The notes under the pieces are model-generated. The model made no database searches. It was given only the letters and a program-made list of their open reading frames with translations, and was not told the origin of the DNA. DNA of 64,000 nt, from the NCBI GenBank assembly GCA_964543905.1, contig CAZIZO010000002.1:248001-312000 (forward strand), read 5' to 3'. This document shows, one piece after another, positions 7,480 to 16,716 of this stretch. Origin of the DNA: GCA-016699835 sp964543905. GTDB taxonomy: Bacteria; Planctomycetota; Phycisphaerae; Phycisphaerales; UBA1924. Made by a program: the position numbers and the translations under genes. Within the stretch, counting starts at the first letter, position 1; every line of letters begins with the position of its first letter.

Positions 7480-10356
7480 ATGAATCGTCGAGCATGTTGT
7501 CGGTGGCTCGGGGGCGTGGCGTCGTTGTTGGCGGCGTGCAGTTCCACGGCGCTTGGGCAGATGGGATCGGCTGCTGGCTCCGATCCCGGCCCCCGTCGCG
7601 AGATGCGTGACGTTCGCATCCCCGTCTCGGCGTCGCGGGTGCAACAGATGATCCTGGCGGGGAAGCCCGCACGCCTCGACCCCACGACGGGCGAGTTGAT
7701 CGTCTCGACGCTCGTGGATCACCTGCCCGCGAACTGGCACACGGAGCCCGCGAAGGGGCAAGAGACTTCGGCGCTGGTCGATTCGTACGGCCATCCGATC
7801 GTGAACAACACGCCGGGCCTCCCCGCGTGGGCCCAGCGCGACGTGGACGCCTTGCGTGGTTCGATCGCCGAGTGGCGCGACACGCTGGTGCGTCAACTGG
7901 CCACGGGCGCGGACACGACCGAGACGCAGGGCATCTTCGCGAACTTCGTGGGGCAGGCGATCACGCGAGGCATCGCGTTCGAGGACCTCGTGAGCCTCAA
8001 CGACGCGGGGATCGTGAACGACGCCGTAGCGCGCGGCATCCTGTCGTACATGCGCTACTACGAGAACATCCGCTTCGCAAACCAGGACCTCTTCCGGTAC
8101 ACATACTCCCCGACGGTCTATCCCGCGAACATCCAGGCGTTCGTCGCGAGCCGTGGCTCGACGATGGCGAACGTGCAAGCCCTCCAACCCATGGGGACCT
8201 ACGGTGATCGCGGGTTCAACTGCTACGCGCGCGGAACCTTCGCTCGCGGCATGACCAACCTGAGCGGGCAGACCGACATCTGGCTCACGAATGGCTTTGA
8301 CGACGCGCAGGCCGACGTGCCCACCGGGTTTGATTCGTTCTTCTACTTCCCCTGCGACAACGGCGGCGTGAACCACAATCAAGTGCGCGTCTCCACCAAC
8401 GGATACATCACGTTCTTCCAGCAGGGCGACGGAGCGCTCGACGGGACGAACTTCACGAACGACGCGATCCCGGACGCCGCGGACCCGGACGGGTATGCCG
8501 CCCCATGGTGGGACGACCTCATCGTCGCGACCGCGCAGGGCAACACGGATCGCGTGTCTTACAAGACCGAAGGGGCGATCAACTCGCGCGTCTTCACGGC
8601 CGAGTGGTTCTCGATGTCGCGCCTGGGCGGCAGCACCAACGATTGGCACTTCTTCCAGGTGAAGTTGTACGAGAACACCGGCGTCATCGAGCTGCATCTC
8701 TCCAACGACTGGAACTCGGACACCCTCGACTCCGCGACGATCGGCATCGAGGACTACGACGGCACGTTCGGGCTCTGCGGACTTGACTGCACGAACACCA
8801 TCTCCACCACCGCCACGGACAACTACCGCTTCACCCCCTTGCGTCCGTTCAACGACTCCTGTGCGAACGCCCAGGAAGTCACGAGCGGGAACACCATCAC
8901 GCAAGCCAGCATCCGCAGCGCGAGCCCCGATGGCGAGACCACCTGCGGCGCCTCGAACGGCAACCCCGACCTCTGGTACACCTACACCGCGATCTGCGAC
9001 GGCACGCTCCGCGCGACCACCTGCGGCACTCGCGACGCCAACGGTCCCGACACCGGCTCGGACACGGTCATCTCGGCCCACTCGGCGTGCCCGGGAGTCG
9101 GCGCCAACACCATCGCGTGCAGCGACGACGCGGGCGGCACGGGTTGCAACGTCCTGGATTCGACCATCAACGTTCCGATGACCTCCGGGCAACAGGTTTG
9201 GGTCCGCGTGACCCACTTCGGCGATACCAGCCTGCGCATGGGCAACGGTCTCCTCAACGTCGCGTTCGAGTTCCTCCCGACCTCTCCCGCCGCGAACGAT
9301 TCGTGCGCAAACGCCCGCCCCGTCGCGGCCGGTTCGTCCGTCAACGGCAGCATCGCGTGCGCGACCAACGACGGCTCCGCAACCTGCGGGGCCACCACGG
9401 GGAACCCGGACGTGTGGTACACCTTCGTCGCGCCCTGCGACGGCACGGTGACGTTCGACACCTGCGGCTCGCGCGCCGCGGGTGGCGCCGACACCGTCGC
9501 CTCGATCCACACGGGCTGCCCGGGCGACACGAGCAACCAGATCGCCTGCAACGACGACGCGGGGCAGGCGGGCTGCAACGGCCTCGACTCGAACGTCTCC
9601 GCCGCGCTCTCCGCCGGGCAGCGCGTCCTCGTGCGTGTGACGCACTTTGGTTCGGGCAACTTCCGTCGCGGCAACGGCAACTTCGTCCTCAATACCAACT
9701 TCGTCCCCGTGGCGCCACCCAACGACCAGTGCGCGAACGCGGCCAATCTCGCGGGCTTCTCGGGCAACGTGACCGGCAGCGTCTTCTGCGCGACCAACGA
9801 CGGTACCTCCTTGTGCGGCGGTTCGTCGAGCAACCCGGACGTCTGGTATCGCTGGACCAACACCACGTCTCGCGCGGGCCGCCTCTACCTCAATACCTGC
9901 GGCACGCACGACGCGCCGGGCGTCGACCTCGGCATGGACACGGTGCTCAACGCCTACAACGGCTGCCCGGGCGGCCCGATCGCCTGCAACGACGACGCCT
10001 TCCCAACATGCCCGGGAGCGCAGGGCGCGAACTTTGACTCTCGCCTCGGTTTCGTCGTCGCCTCGGCGCGCACCATGCGGGTTCGCGTCTCGCACTTCGG
10101 CACCTCGCTCCGCGACGGCAACTTCATCCTCCGATGGCAGTTCAACCCCTGCGTCGCCGACATCGACGACGGCTCCTTCACGGGTGAGCCCGACGGCGGC
10201 GTCACCATCGACGACCTCCTCTACTACCTTGAACTCTTCCGCTTCGGCAGCCAGGTCGCGGACGTGGACGATGGCAGCGGCAACGGCGTCGCGGACGGCG
10301 GCGTCACCATCGACGACCTCCTCTACTACCTCGAGCGGTTCAACGCGGGCTGCTAA
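7480..10356 (+). CDS. Large secreted repeat protein with GC-type dockerin tail
   Basis: A 958-residue exported protein. Residues 1-27 form a signal peptide (RR near the start, a hydrophobic core, cut near ALG-Q). The middle (about 300-440) contains an N-rich beta domain with the pattern VSTNGYITFFQ and WWDDLIV, reminiscent of NIDO-like extracellular domains. Three cysteine-containing repeats of about 145 residues follow from 458, 606 and 748. The last 68 residues are a double GC-type dockerin: two DDGS-x-DGGVTIDDLLYYLE halves, ending in Gly-Cys. Such tails are typical of Phycisphaerales secreted proteins and probably anchor or sort them. The ATG at 7480 is chosen for the AAAGGGAG site and the signal peptide; the frame is open 165 bases further up. 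An intrinsic terminator follows. Confidence 0.85.
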   Translation: MNRRACCRWLGGVASLLAACSSTALGQMGSAAGSDPGPRREMRDVRIPVSASRVQQMILAGKPARLDPTTGELIVSTLVDHLPANWHTEPAKGQETSALVDSYGHPIVNNTPGLPAWAQRDVDALRGSIAEWRDTLVRQLATGADTTETQGIFANFVGQAITRGIAFEDLVSLNDAGIVNDAVARGILSYMRYYENIRFANQDLFRYTYSPTVYPANIQAFVASRGSTMANVQALQPMGTYGDRGFNCYARGTFARGMTNLSGQTDIWLTNGFDDAQADVPTGFDSFFYFPCDNGGVNHNQVRVSTNGYITFFQQGDGALDGTNFTNDAIPDAADPDGYAAPWWDDLIVATAQGNTDRVSYKTEGAINSRVFTAEWFSMSRLGGSTNDWHFFQVKLYENTGVIELHLSNDWNSDTLDSATIGIEDYDGTFGLCGLDCTNTISTTATDNYRFTPLRPFNDSCANAQEVTSGNTITQASIRSASPDGETTCGASNGNPDLWYTYTAICDGTLRATTCGTRDANGPDTGSDTVISAHSACPGVGANTIACSDDAGGTGCNVLDSTINVPMTSGQQVWVRVTHFGDTSLRMGNGLLNVAFEFLPTSPAANDSCANARPVAAGSSVNGSIACATNDGSATCGATTGNPDVWYTFVAPCDGTVTFDTCGSRAAGGADTVASIHTGCPGDTSNQIACNDDAGQAGCNGLDSNVSAALSAGQRVLVRVTHFGSGNFRRGNGNFVLNTNFVPVAPPNDQCANAANLAGFSGNVTGSVFCATNDGTSLCGGSSSNPDVWYRWTNTTSRAGRLYLNTCGTHDAPGVDLGMDTVLNAYNGCPGGPIACNDDAFPTCPGAQGANFDSRLGFVVASARTMRVRVSHFGTSLRDGNFILRWQFNPCVADIDDGSFTGEPDGGVTIDDLLYYLELFRFGSQVADVDDGSGNGVADGGVTIDDLLYYLERFNAGC
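8851..10147 (+). repeat. Three tandem coding repeats of about 145 codons
   Basis: Units begin at 8851, 9295 and 9721. Each starts with ND-(S/Q)-CANA, passes through a CG-x-NPD-(L/V)-WY segment, a TCG-(T/S)-(R/H) turn and an IAC-(S/N)-DDA segment, and ends with a VRV-(T/S)-HFG strand. The fixed cysteines suggest disulfide-stabilised beta domains. They resemble the putative surface-adhesion domains common in planctomycete secreted proteins, but I cannot name the family. Confidence 0.75.
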
Positions 10357-10384
10357 CTCCTCGGAATCGATCATCGAACCTGCA

Positions 10385-10417
10385 GGGCCGAGCGCTGACG
10401 CTCGGCCCTATTTCTTT
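10385..10417 (+). terminator. Intrinsic terminator after the dockerin repeat protein
   Basis: A perfect 10-bp stem (GGGCCGAGCG at 10385-10394 and CGCTCGGCCC at 10399-10408) closes a CTGA loop and is followed by TATTTCTTT. It is oriented for the plus-strand gene ending at 10356. The stop codon of the convergent glycosyltransferase (10408-10410) lies in its edge, so the two genes share this boundary. Confidence 0.9.
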
Positions 10418-11694
10418 GCGCTCGACATGCAGTATCGAATCGCGGACTCGAAGCCGTCCACCATGACCTTGACGCTGAATCGATCCAGGACCGTCCGGTG
10501 GGCCGCCTCGCCCATGCGCCGGGCCATCGCGGGGTCTTGAAGAATCGTGCGGAGCGTGGCGGCGAGGGATTCGACGTCGCCGTCCCGGTACAGCAGGCCG
10601 TTCTCGTTGGGACGGAGCGCCTCGATCTCCGGATTGTGGCTCTTGTAATCATCGCCGGTCACGACGGGAAGGGCATAGCCAAAGGCGTGAAGGATCGAGA
10701 GTCCGATGTTGCGTGGATAGCAGTACGCCTGTGCGGAAAGGAAGTAGGGCGCGAGTTGTTTTTCTTCGTAGACCGCGCCGACCATGAGCACGTGCTTTTC
10801 CAGATGCTTGTCCGCGATGCGCCTCTTGAGATTCTCCGCGTCTTCCCCCGCGCCGACGATCACGACTCGGACCTCGTCGTTCCACGCGACAAGCCGCTGC
10901 GCGGCATCGACCAGGAGGCCGAGACGGTTGTTCACGTCCAGACGCGAGACGAAGAGGACCACCGGCTTGTCCAGGAGACCCTTCTCGCGTTGCCACGCGC
11001 GCAACCGTGCCGGATCGTCCAGCCACTCCTGTCGGGCGGCCTGAATGATCGACTGGTCGAGGCTGTTGAGTGCGACGAAGACTCGCCGCGGATCAAAGCC
11101 CTGATCGGTAAAGACCTTGGCGTTGGTGTGGTTGTAGAAGAGCACGGCGTCCGCCATTCGAGCGAGGAGCGCCCGCAGCCCAAAACTCACACGACTCTCC
11201 TTTTTGGAGACGCCATGACCCCACACAATGGTCTTCACCCCGTTCAACCTTGCCCGGAGCAGCGTCGGGATAAGGCTGGCGTAGCGGGTGTTCCAGGAGA
11301 GGATCAACACGTCGGCGTGCTTCTTGGTCGCGTAGCGCCACTGGGCATCGTGCCAGTAGACCTCCTGCCCCCGAAGTTCGAATCGACGCAGGGGGACGAA
11401 CTCGCCCACGAACCCATCGGGCTGCACATTGGGAAGGCCCGGGTATTCGGCGTAGACCAGACGGAGATCAATCCCCGGGCGATTCGCCAGTTCGCGGAAG
11501 ACGGGGACGCGATACCGGACCAGGGCCGGCTGCTGCAAGACCACGCGGAGACGACGCAGATCGGCGTTCTCGGTCGCGGCTGGAACTTGCCCCGCCAAGG
11601 GCGAGGCTTCTCGAACCAGCGTCAGGTGCGGCGAGGCGCGTTCCGCGGGCGGCGAGGTCGGAGTCGGGGTCGTGTCGTTCCAGGCCGCGCCCAC
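10408..11694 (-). CDS. Glycosyltransferase, GT-B fold
   Basis: A 428-residue family 1/4-type glycosyltransferase. The acceptor domain starts at LRVVLQQPALVRYRVPVF and contains VWGHGVSKKES; the donor domain has VVLFVSRLDVNNRLGLLVDA and ends in GLSILHAFGYALPVVTGD, where the usual E-x7-E is replaced by a NIGLSILHAFG stretch. The start is taken as GTG at 11694 because GAAAGGACGCCC directly precedes it; the frame stays open up to 11877 but that extension is low-complexity and lacks a binding site. It diverges from another glycosyltransferase at 11914, and both probably serve surface glycan synthesis. Confidence 0.8.
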   Translation of the reverse strand: MGAAWNDTTPTPTSPPAERASPHLTLVREASPLAGQVPAATENADLRRLRVVLQQPALVRYRVPVFRELANRPGIDLRLVYAEYPGLPNVQPDGFVGEFVPLRRFELRGQEVYWHDAQWRYATKKHADVLILSWNTRYASLIPTLLRARLNGVKTIVWGHGVSKKESRVSFGLRALLARMADAVLFYNHTNAKVFTDQGFDPRRVFVALNSLDQSIIQAARQEWLDDPARLRAWQREKGLLDKPVVLFVSRLDVNNRLGLLVDAAQRLVAWNDEVRVVIVGAGEDAENLKRRIADKHLEKHVLMVGAVYEEKQLAPYFLSAQAYCYPRNIGLSILHAFGYALPVVTGDDYKSHNPEIEALRPNENGLLYRDGDVESLAATLRTILQDPAMARRMGEAAHRTVLDRFSVKVMVDGFESAIRYCMSSAKK

Positions 11695-11913
11695 GGGCGT
11701 CCTTTCAAGGGTGGATGAACGGGGTACGGAAGCAGAACGGCCAAACGAGAGATTCTTGCTCGATTCGGGCGGACATGTGGACGACTTCACACGAACATCG
11801 CCCGACAATGGAATAATGCGCCCCTTGGATGCGAGAACAACCCAGGAACCAGACGCACCCCCACCCGCAGGGGTCAAGAGTGTAACGCTTTGGGCGCAAC
11901 AGGCCCACCGTCA

Positions 11914-13209
11914 ATGACCGAGCCGCCCAACCACATCCCGACCAAACCGACGCCCATGGACACGAACGCCCCCCGCCCGGCGCTGGTGGTGGTGTGCGGC
12001 GAGTTGACACCCTATCGCGTGCACTGGCATCGACGGATCGCGCGCGAGATGGCGGAGTTTGAGTTGCACACGCTGTACTTCCCGCATCGAGCCCACAAGG
12101 CCTGGACGTTTACGGACCTTCGAGATATCGGGCTGGTGACGTTCGAGCCCAAGAGGCCCGCGGACTATGAGACGAAGGCGGAAGTGGTGCGGATGTCCAC
12201 GCGCTTGAGCACCTTCCTGAAGAACCCGCACCTGCGAACGAGGTATCTGGTCAATCGCGCCGAGGCGAGGGAGGCGTCGCGTGTGCTGGCGTGGCTGGAG
12301 GAGATCCGTCCGGCGGCGGTTGTCCTGAACGGGTACGCGGGGCATCCGTTCATGGACATCCTGCCGTGGGGGAAGAAGCGGGGCGTGCCGGTGCTGGTCT
12401 GGGCGGACAGCAACGTGCACGGGGACAAGGGAACCTGGCCTCGCCGGCTGTTGAAGAAGTTGATCGTCACGCGGCGCCTGCGGCACGCGTCGGCCGTGTT
12501 GCCCTGCGGGACGAACGGGCGGGAGTTGTTCCGGCGCTATTACGGGCACCCGGAGCGGATGTTCTTTGTCCCGCTGGAGCCGGACTACGCGAAGATCGAG
12601 TCGATGACCGACGAGGACGCTCGGGCCGTTCGAGAGGCGTACGGGCTGGACCCGGCGCGAAAGCGGATCATCGTGGTCTGCCGTTTGATCCCACTGAAGC
12701 GTGTGGACACGGTGATCGATGCGTTCGCACGGTTGGCGGCGGATCGTCCGGAGTGGGACCTGCTGATCGTGGGCGACGGGCCCGAGCGGGCGGGGCTGGA
12801 GGCGCGCGTGCCCGCGGACCTCAAGGCCCGCGTGAGATTCCCCGGCTTCATCACGGACGACAAGATTGTCTTTGCGATGTACCGCAGTTCGGACGTGATG
12901 TGCCTTGCGAGCGAGTATGAGGCGTGGGCACTGGTGGTGAACGAGGCGGCGGCGAGCGGGCTGGCGATGGTGGTGAGCAAGGTGGTGGGCGCGGCCCCCG
13001 AGTTCGTGCGCGAGGGCGTGAACGGGAGAACGTTCACGCCGGGCGAGGTGGGAGAGATCGAGGCGTGCCTGCGGGAGGCCACGAACCCGGAGAACTTGGC
13101 CCGCATGAAGGCGGCGTCGAAGCGGATCGTGGCGGAGTGGCGGGCCAAGGCCGACCCGATCGCGGGATTGCGCGCGGCGCTCCGCAGTGTCGGCGTGCCC
13201 CAGGGCTGA
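11914..13209 (+). CDS. Glycosyltransferase, family 4-like
   Basis: A 431-residue GT-B enzyme. It opens with a short Pro-rich lead, then VVVCGELTPYRVHWHRRIA (acceptor domain), and carries the donor-site segments IIVVCRLIPLKRVDTVIDAF and LASEYEAWALVVNEAAASGLAMVVS with the E-x7-E motif, followed by GREFTPGEV-like ending (NGRTFTPGEVGEIE). It is likely a retaining sugar transferase acting in the cytoplasm or on a membrane-linked acceptor. ATG 11914 and ATG 11956 are both possible starts. It is divergent from the glycosyltransferase at 11694 across a 219-base spacer that must hold both promoters. Confidence 0.85.
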   Translation: MTEPPNHIPTKPTPMDTNAPRPALVVVCGELTPYRVHWHRRIAREMAEFELHTLYFPHRAHKAWTFTDLRDIGLVTFEPKRPADYETKAEVVRMSTRLSTFLKNPHLRTRYLVNRAEAREASRVLAWLEEIRPAAVVLNGYAGHPFMDILPWGKKRGVPVLVWADSNVHGDKGTWPRRLLKKLIVTRRLRHASAVLPCGTNGRELFRRYYGHPERMFFVPLEPDYAKIESMTDEDARAVREAYGLDPARKRIIVVCRLIPLKRVDTVIDAFARLAADRPEWDLLIVGDGPERAGLEARVPADLKARVRFPGFITDDKIVFAMYRSSDVMCLASEYEAWALVVNEAAASGLAMVVSKVVGAAPEFVREGVNGRTFTPGEVGEIEACLREATNPENLARMKAASKRIVAEWRAKADPIAGLRAALRSVGVPQG

Positions 13210-13286
13210 GGCGTGCCACGGAAGGCGTCGCGCCCACCGGGATGATCGCGGGAGATCGAATCGGGCGAAGCCGGAGGTCGTCGGAT

Positions 13287-14963
13287 TCAGCACCCCTGGT
13301 TGAAGCGGGCGAGGAAGAAGAGCAGGTCCTCGATCGTGACCCCGCCGTCGGGCGTGCCCGTGGCGCTCCCATCGTCGACATCGGCGACGCACCCACTCCC
13401 GGTGTTCCCCACGTCGAGGAAGGTGCTCGCGCTCCGCGTCTCGCATGGCGTTGAGGCTTCGACGGTGTACACCCCGGCGTCGGCGGGGGAAGTGTTGGCG
13501 ATGACGAGGGTCGCCGAGCGTGTGCCCGCGAGGCGCTCGCTCTCGACGAGCGCGACGCCGTTCTTGAGCCATCGGAAGCCCACCGGGGTGACGCCATCGA
13601 TGGGGTGGGCGGCGACGGTGAGCATGGCGGTCTGCCCGGTGCGAACGCGGGCGGGCGCGGGGGGCACCTCGATCACCACGCCGCCGGGGCGTGTGACGCG
13701 GAGCACCGCCGCCCGCACGGGTGTCGCGGGGTTCGTGTCGGGGCCGCTGGCGAGGATCTCGGGGAGTCCGTCCCCCGTGAAATCGGCCACGACGGGCGGG
13801 ACGCGCACGCCGACGGCCCCGGGCGTGACGCCCGAGAGGTCCACGCCGGCGAACGCCAGCGTGGGCCCGAACGTCGCCCCGTTGGGCACGCCGCTGGGCA
13901 TCGCGAACTTCACCAGGATCGTCGTACGCGACTCCCCCTGGAAGAGCATCGTCCGTACCAGGTCGGCGCGCCCGTCGGCATTGAGATCGGCGAGCGTCAT
14001 CCGCGCTTCTCCTCCCGTCCCGACGAAACTGCCCGTGAAGGGGTCCACGTTGATCGCGTTCCCGAAGACGGGCGATCGCCCCAGGGCAACCAGGCCCGGG
14101 CAATACTGGAGGAACGCGCCCGTCACGGGGAACGCGAGGTCCAGCCGCCCGTCCCCGTCCACGTCGATCAGTTCGGGCGTGGAGGGAAAGGCGTTGGCAA
14201 GGGTTGTCGGCGGCTCCAACACGAAGGCTCCCAGGCCCCCGGGCGCCCCCGGGATGCCCTGGTACGCGGCCTGCACGCTCGTGGGGCTGTTCGCCCGCAC
14301 CACGAGGAGGTCGGCGCGCCCGTCGGCGTCAAGGTCTCGCACCAAGGGCGTGCCGAGCACCGATGCCGTCGTGAGCGGGACGCTCGTAAAGACGCGTCCG
14401 CCCTGGTTGATCCAGGCCCGGAGTTCGGTCGTCGGGGTGCCCGAGGCATCGAGCCCGAAACCGACGATGTCGGGACGACCGTCGCCGTTGAGATCGGTCA
14501 CATTGACTCCCGAGAGGGTGAGCCCGAGTGCAAAGCCCAGTTCGAAAGTGCCGTCGGCCCGCCCGTACCAGAGATCACGGCGTGCGCCCGCCGGCGACGC
14601 GGTCGTGGCGAGGAGATCGGGCAGGCCGTCGCCGTCCGCGTCGGCGAGCGAGGTCTGGCGAAGGAAGATCGATCCGCCGATGTCGGTCAGGACGGGCGGT
14701 GTGAACGTGCCGTCGGCCTGCGCGAAGCGCACCTGGACGACGGTCGAAGCCACGAGGTCCGACGTGATGAGGTCCGCTCGCCCATCGGCGTTGAAGTCAC
14801 CCGCGGCCAGGGTGAGGAGCGAGAAGAGTTCGGGCGGAGCGCTCGGCTGGGAGGCGGGCGCGAGCGAGGGTAAACAGAGTTGGGCCTTCGCGGGCAAGGC
14901 GGCGAGAATCGCGAGAAGGGCGGAGGGGACGAGGGCGAGGGCGGTCGGCGTTGGGGTACGCAT
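13287..14963 (-). CDS. Secreted FG-GAP/VCBS repeat protein with Ig-like domain and GC-type dockerin
   Basis: A 558-residue exported protein. A signal peptide covers 1-27 (cut near AKA-Q). At least seven calcium-loop repeats of the type D-x-(N/D)-x-DGR-x-D-L can be read, as in FG-GAP/VCBS beta-propellers of integrin alpha chains. An Ig-like domain follows, with FRWLKNGV and the DAGVYTVEA strand. The protein ends with a single dockerin half (VADVDDGS, DGGVTIEDLLFFLARF) and a Gly-Cys terminus; other dockerin proteins here carry two halves. The ATG at 14963 has GGGAG upstream. Likely role: extracellular binding or anchoring. Confidence 0.85.
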   Translation of the reverse strand: MRTPTPTALALVPSALLAILAALPAKAQLCLPSLAPASQPSAPPELFSLLTLAAGDFNADGRADLITSDLVASTVVQVRFAQADGTFTPPVLTDIGGSIFLRQTSLADADGDGLPDLLATTASPAGARRDLWYGRADGTFELGFALGLTLSGVNVTDLNGDGRPDIVGFGLDASGTPTTELRAWINQGGRVFTSVPLTTASVLGTPLVRDLDADGRADLLVVRANSPTSVQAAYQGIPGAPGGLGAFVLEPPTTLANAFPSTPELIDVDGDGRLDLAFPVTGAFLQYCPGLVALGRSPVFGNAINVDPFTGSFVGTGGEARMTLADLNADGRADLVRTMLFQGESRTTILVKFAMPSGVPNGATFGPTLAFAGVDLSGVTPGAVGVRVPPVVADFTGDGLPEILASGPDTNPATPVRAAVLRVTRPGGVVIEVPPAPARVRTGQTAMLTVAAHPIDGVTPVGFRWLKNGVALVESERLAGTRSATLVIANTSPADAGVYTVEASTPCETRSASTFLDVGNTGSGCVADVDDGSATGTPDGGVTIEDLLFFLARFNQGC

Positions 14964-15288
14964 GATGGCTCCCGGGGGGTGGGCGCAAAGGATCACCGCG
15001 GGCCGGACGTCGGCCACAGGAGCGGTGGGAAGGGACGCGCGGGAGATGTCCGCCGAGCGTCGGTCCATTGCACCGTGCGACGAGGGAGAGCGTGGTGCGC
15101 CAGGATTCGAACTCGAGCGGATCTGGCCGTAGAGTCGAGGACGGGGCACCCGGGCGGGCGACCCGGGGCGCGGGCACAAGCACGGCTAAAGCGGGGATCG
15201 ACTGGGCGAAGGCGTTTCCCGCGGAGGGCGGGCAGAGCCCCGACGCAAGGCGCCGAAACGTCGCGTTGGTGAATCCCTCGGGGAGGAG
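14964..15288. other. Intergenic region with GC-rich hairpins and a tRNA-3'-end-like string
   Basis: No gene is supported in these 325 bases. On the minus strand, 15092-15113 reads like a tRNA T-loop and CCA end (GTTCGAATCC then GGCGCACCA), but the T stem does not pair and no acceptor partner, D arm or anticodon arm can be placed at the right distance. Strong GC palindromes lie at about 15145-15175. It may hold the promoter of the FG-GAP protein or a degenerate tRNA remnant. Confidence 0.4.
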
Positions 15289-16716
15289 TTACCTTGCCCC
15301 CGCCCCCACGGTGATCTTGACGGGGACGAAGGTGGGCTTCACGCGCTTCTCAAACTCGCTCCAGTACTTGTTCATGATCGTCCGCACGGCCCAGTTGTTG
15401 CCGTCGGCGAGGCCGCAGATCGTCGTGCCGGGCATGCTGCCCATGCTGGTGGCGATCTCGAGCGCGAGGTCGAGGTCTTTCGTCTTCGCGTTGCCTTCCT
15501 CGATCCGCGACATGAGTTGGTAAAGCCAACCGGAGCCTTCGCGGCAGGGGGTGCATTGGCCGCAGGATTCGTGCTTGAAGAAGCGGGTGATGTTGCGGGC
15601 GACGGCGACCATGTCGGTGTCTTCGTCGAAGACGGTGGGGCATGCGGTGCCCAGGCCCAGGACGTTGTACTTGCGGCCGATGTCGAAGTCCATCTCGGCG
15701 TCCATCTGGTCGGGGCCGAGGATGCCCATGGAGATGCCGCCGGCGATGGCGCCCTTGAACTTCTTCCCGCCGCGCATGCCGCCGCAGTATCTTTGGTCTT
15801 CGATGAGGACGCGGAGCGGGATGCCAAGGTCGCACTCGTAGACGCCCGGGCGGTTGACGTGCCCGCTGACGCCCATCAACTTGGTGCCGAAGGAAGGCGG
15901 CGCGCCTTGGAAGGTACTGACCGTGCCCTGCTTCATGAACCAGTCGGCACCGTGCTCGATGATGGTGGGGAGGTGCGAGAGGGTTTCGACGTTGTTGATG
16001 ATGGTGGGCTTGCCGAAGAGGCCCTTGATGGCGGGGAAGGGGGGCTTGATGCGGGGCCACCCGCGCTTGCCCTCGATGGCTTCGAGCAGCCCGGTCTCCT
16101 CGCCGCAGATGTACGCGCCCGCGCCGCGGTGCACATAGCAATCAACGGCGAACGGCCCGCCGCGGCCCGTGCTCGCGCCGTTCATGAGCCCCTGCTTGCC
16201 GAAGATGCCGTGCTTGTACGCCTCGGCGATGGCGTCCTCGACGACCCTGGCCTGGTGGTGGTACTCGCCGCGGATGAAGACGTAGGCGGTCTTGATGCGG
16301 CACGCATAGCAGGCGATCGCGATGCCCTCGAGCATCTGGTGCGGGTCAAAGTCCATGAGCAGGCGGTCTTTGAAGGTGCCCGGCTCGGACTCGTCGGCGT
16401 TGACGGCGAGGTAGCGCTGCCCCGGGTCGGCCTCGTTGCCGTTCGCATCGACGGGCAACTTGGGGAGGAACGTCCACTTGAGTCCGCAGGGGAACCCGGC
16501 CCCGCCGCGACCTCGCAGCACGCTCTTCTTGACTTCCTCCGTCACCGCGTCGGGCTTCATCTCCATCGCCTTGCGCAGGGCGACGTAGCCACCCGTCTTG
16601 ACGTACTCGTCGTACGAGACGACGTGCCGGCCCTTGGGATCGGCCCAAGGCCACGTGGGAATGCGCTTGGTGAGGACGGGAAAGTCGGTCTTTGCGGTCC
16701 AAGAAGAGGAAGACAT
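15289..16716 (-). CDS. nuoF: NADH-quinone oxidoreductase subunit F (NuoF)
   Basis: A 475-residue flavoprotein subunit of complex I, which takes electrons from NADH by FMN and passes them to Fe-S clusters at the cytoplasmic side of the membrane. The NADH/FMN site shows as RGRGGAGFPCGLKW and AVNADESEPGTFKDR. The 4Fe-4S ligands are SCGQCTPC near 380-390 with a fourth Cys in TICGLAD near 434. Length and motifs are those of the family. The ATG at 16716 starts MSSSSWTAK; the upstream sequence has no clear binding site. NuoE and NuoG, its usual neighbours, are absent, so the complex I genes are probably dispersed in this genome. Confidence 0.93.
   Translation of the reverse strand: MSSSSWTAKTDFPVLTKRIPTWPWADPKGRHVVSYDEYVKTGGYVALRKAMEMKPDAVTEEVKKSVLRGRGGAGFPCGLKWTFLPKLPVDANGNEADPGQRYLAVNADESEPGTFKDRLLMDFDPHQMLEGIAIACYACRIKTAYVFIRGEYHHQARVVEDAIAEAYKHGIFGKQGLMNGASTGRGGPFAVDCYVHRGAGAYICGEETGLLEAIEGKRGWPRIKPPFPAIKGLFGKPTIINNVETLSHLPTIIEHGADWFMKQGTVSTFQGAPPSFGTKLMGVSGHVNRPGVYECDLGIPLRVLIEDQRYCGGMRGGKKFKGAIAGGISMGILGPDQMDAEMDFDIGRKYNVLGLGTACPTVFDEDTDMVAVARNITRFFKHESCGQCTPCREGSGWLYQLMSRIEEGNAKTKDLDLALEIATSMGSMPGTTICGLADGNNWAVRTIMNKYWSEFEKRVKPTFVPVKITVGAGAR

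Noticed and set aside
7420..10374. Very long minus-strand open frame opposite the dockerin repeat protein
   Set aside because: It is a mirror of high-GC coding sequence; the plus frame has a signal peptide, repeats and a dockerin, while the minus frame has only low-complexity Arg/Val/Glu sequence.
13720..14640. Regularly spaced GC-rich repeats suggestive of a CRISPR array
   Set aside because: The spacing comes from coding FG-GAP calcium loops with variable sequence; repeat units are not identical and the frame stays open.
13300..15132. Plus-strand open frames opposite the FG-GAP protein
   Set aside because: They are antisense shadows of the FG-GAP frame, with Ser/Pro/Arg-rich composition and no motif.
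15092..15180. tRNA-like string (GTTCGAATCC and a CCA-like end) on the minus strand
   Set aside because: The T stem does not pair, the acceptor partner found is too near (about 55 bases), and no D or anticodon arm can be drawn. It may be chance or a remnant.
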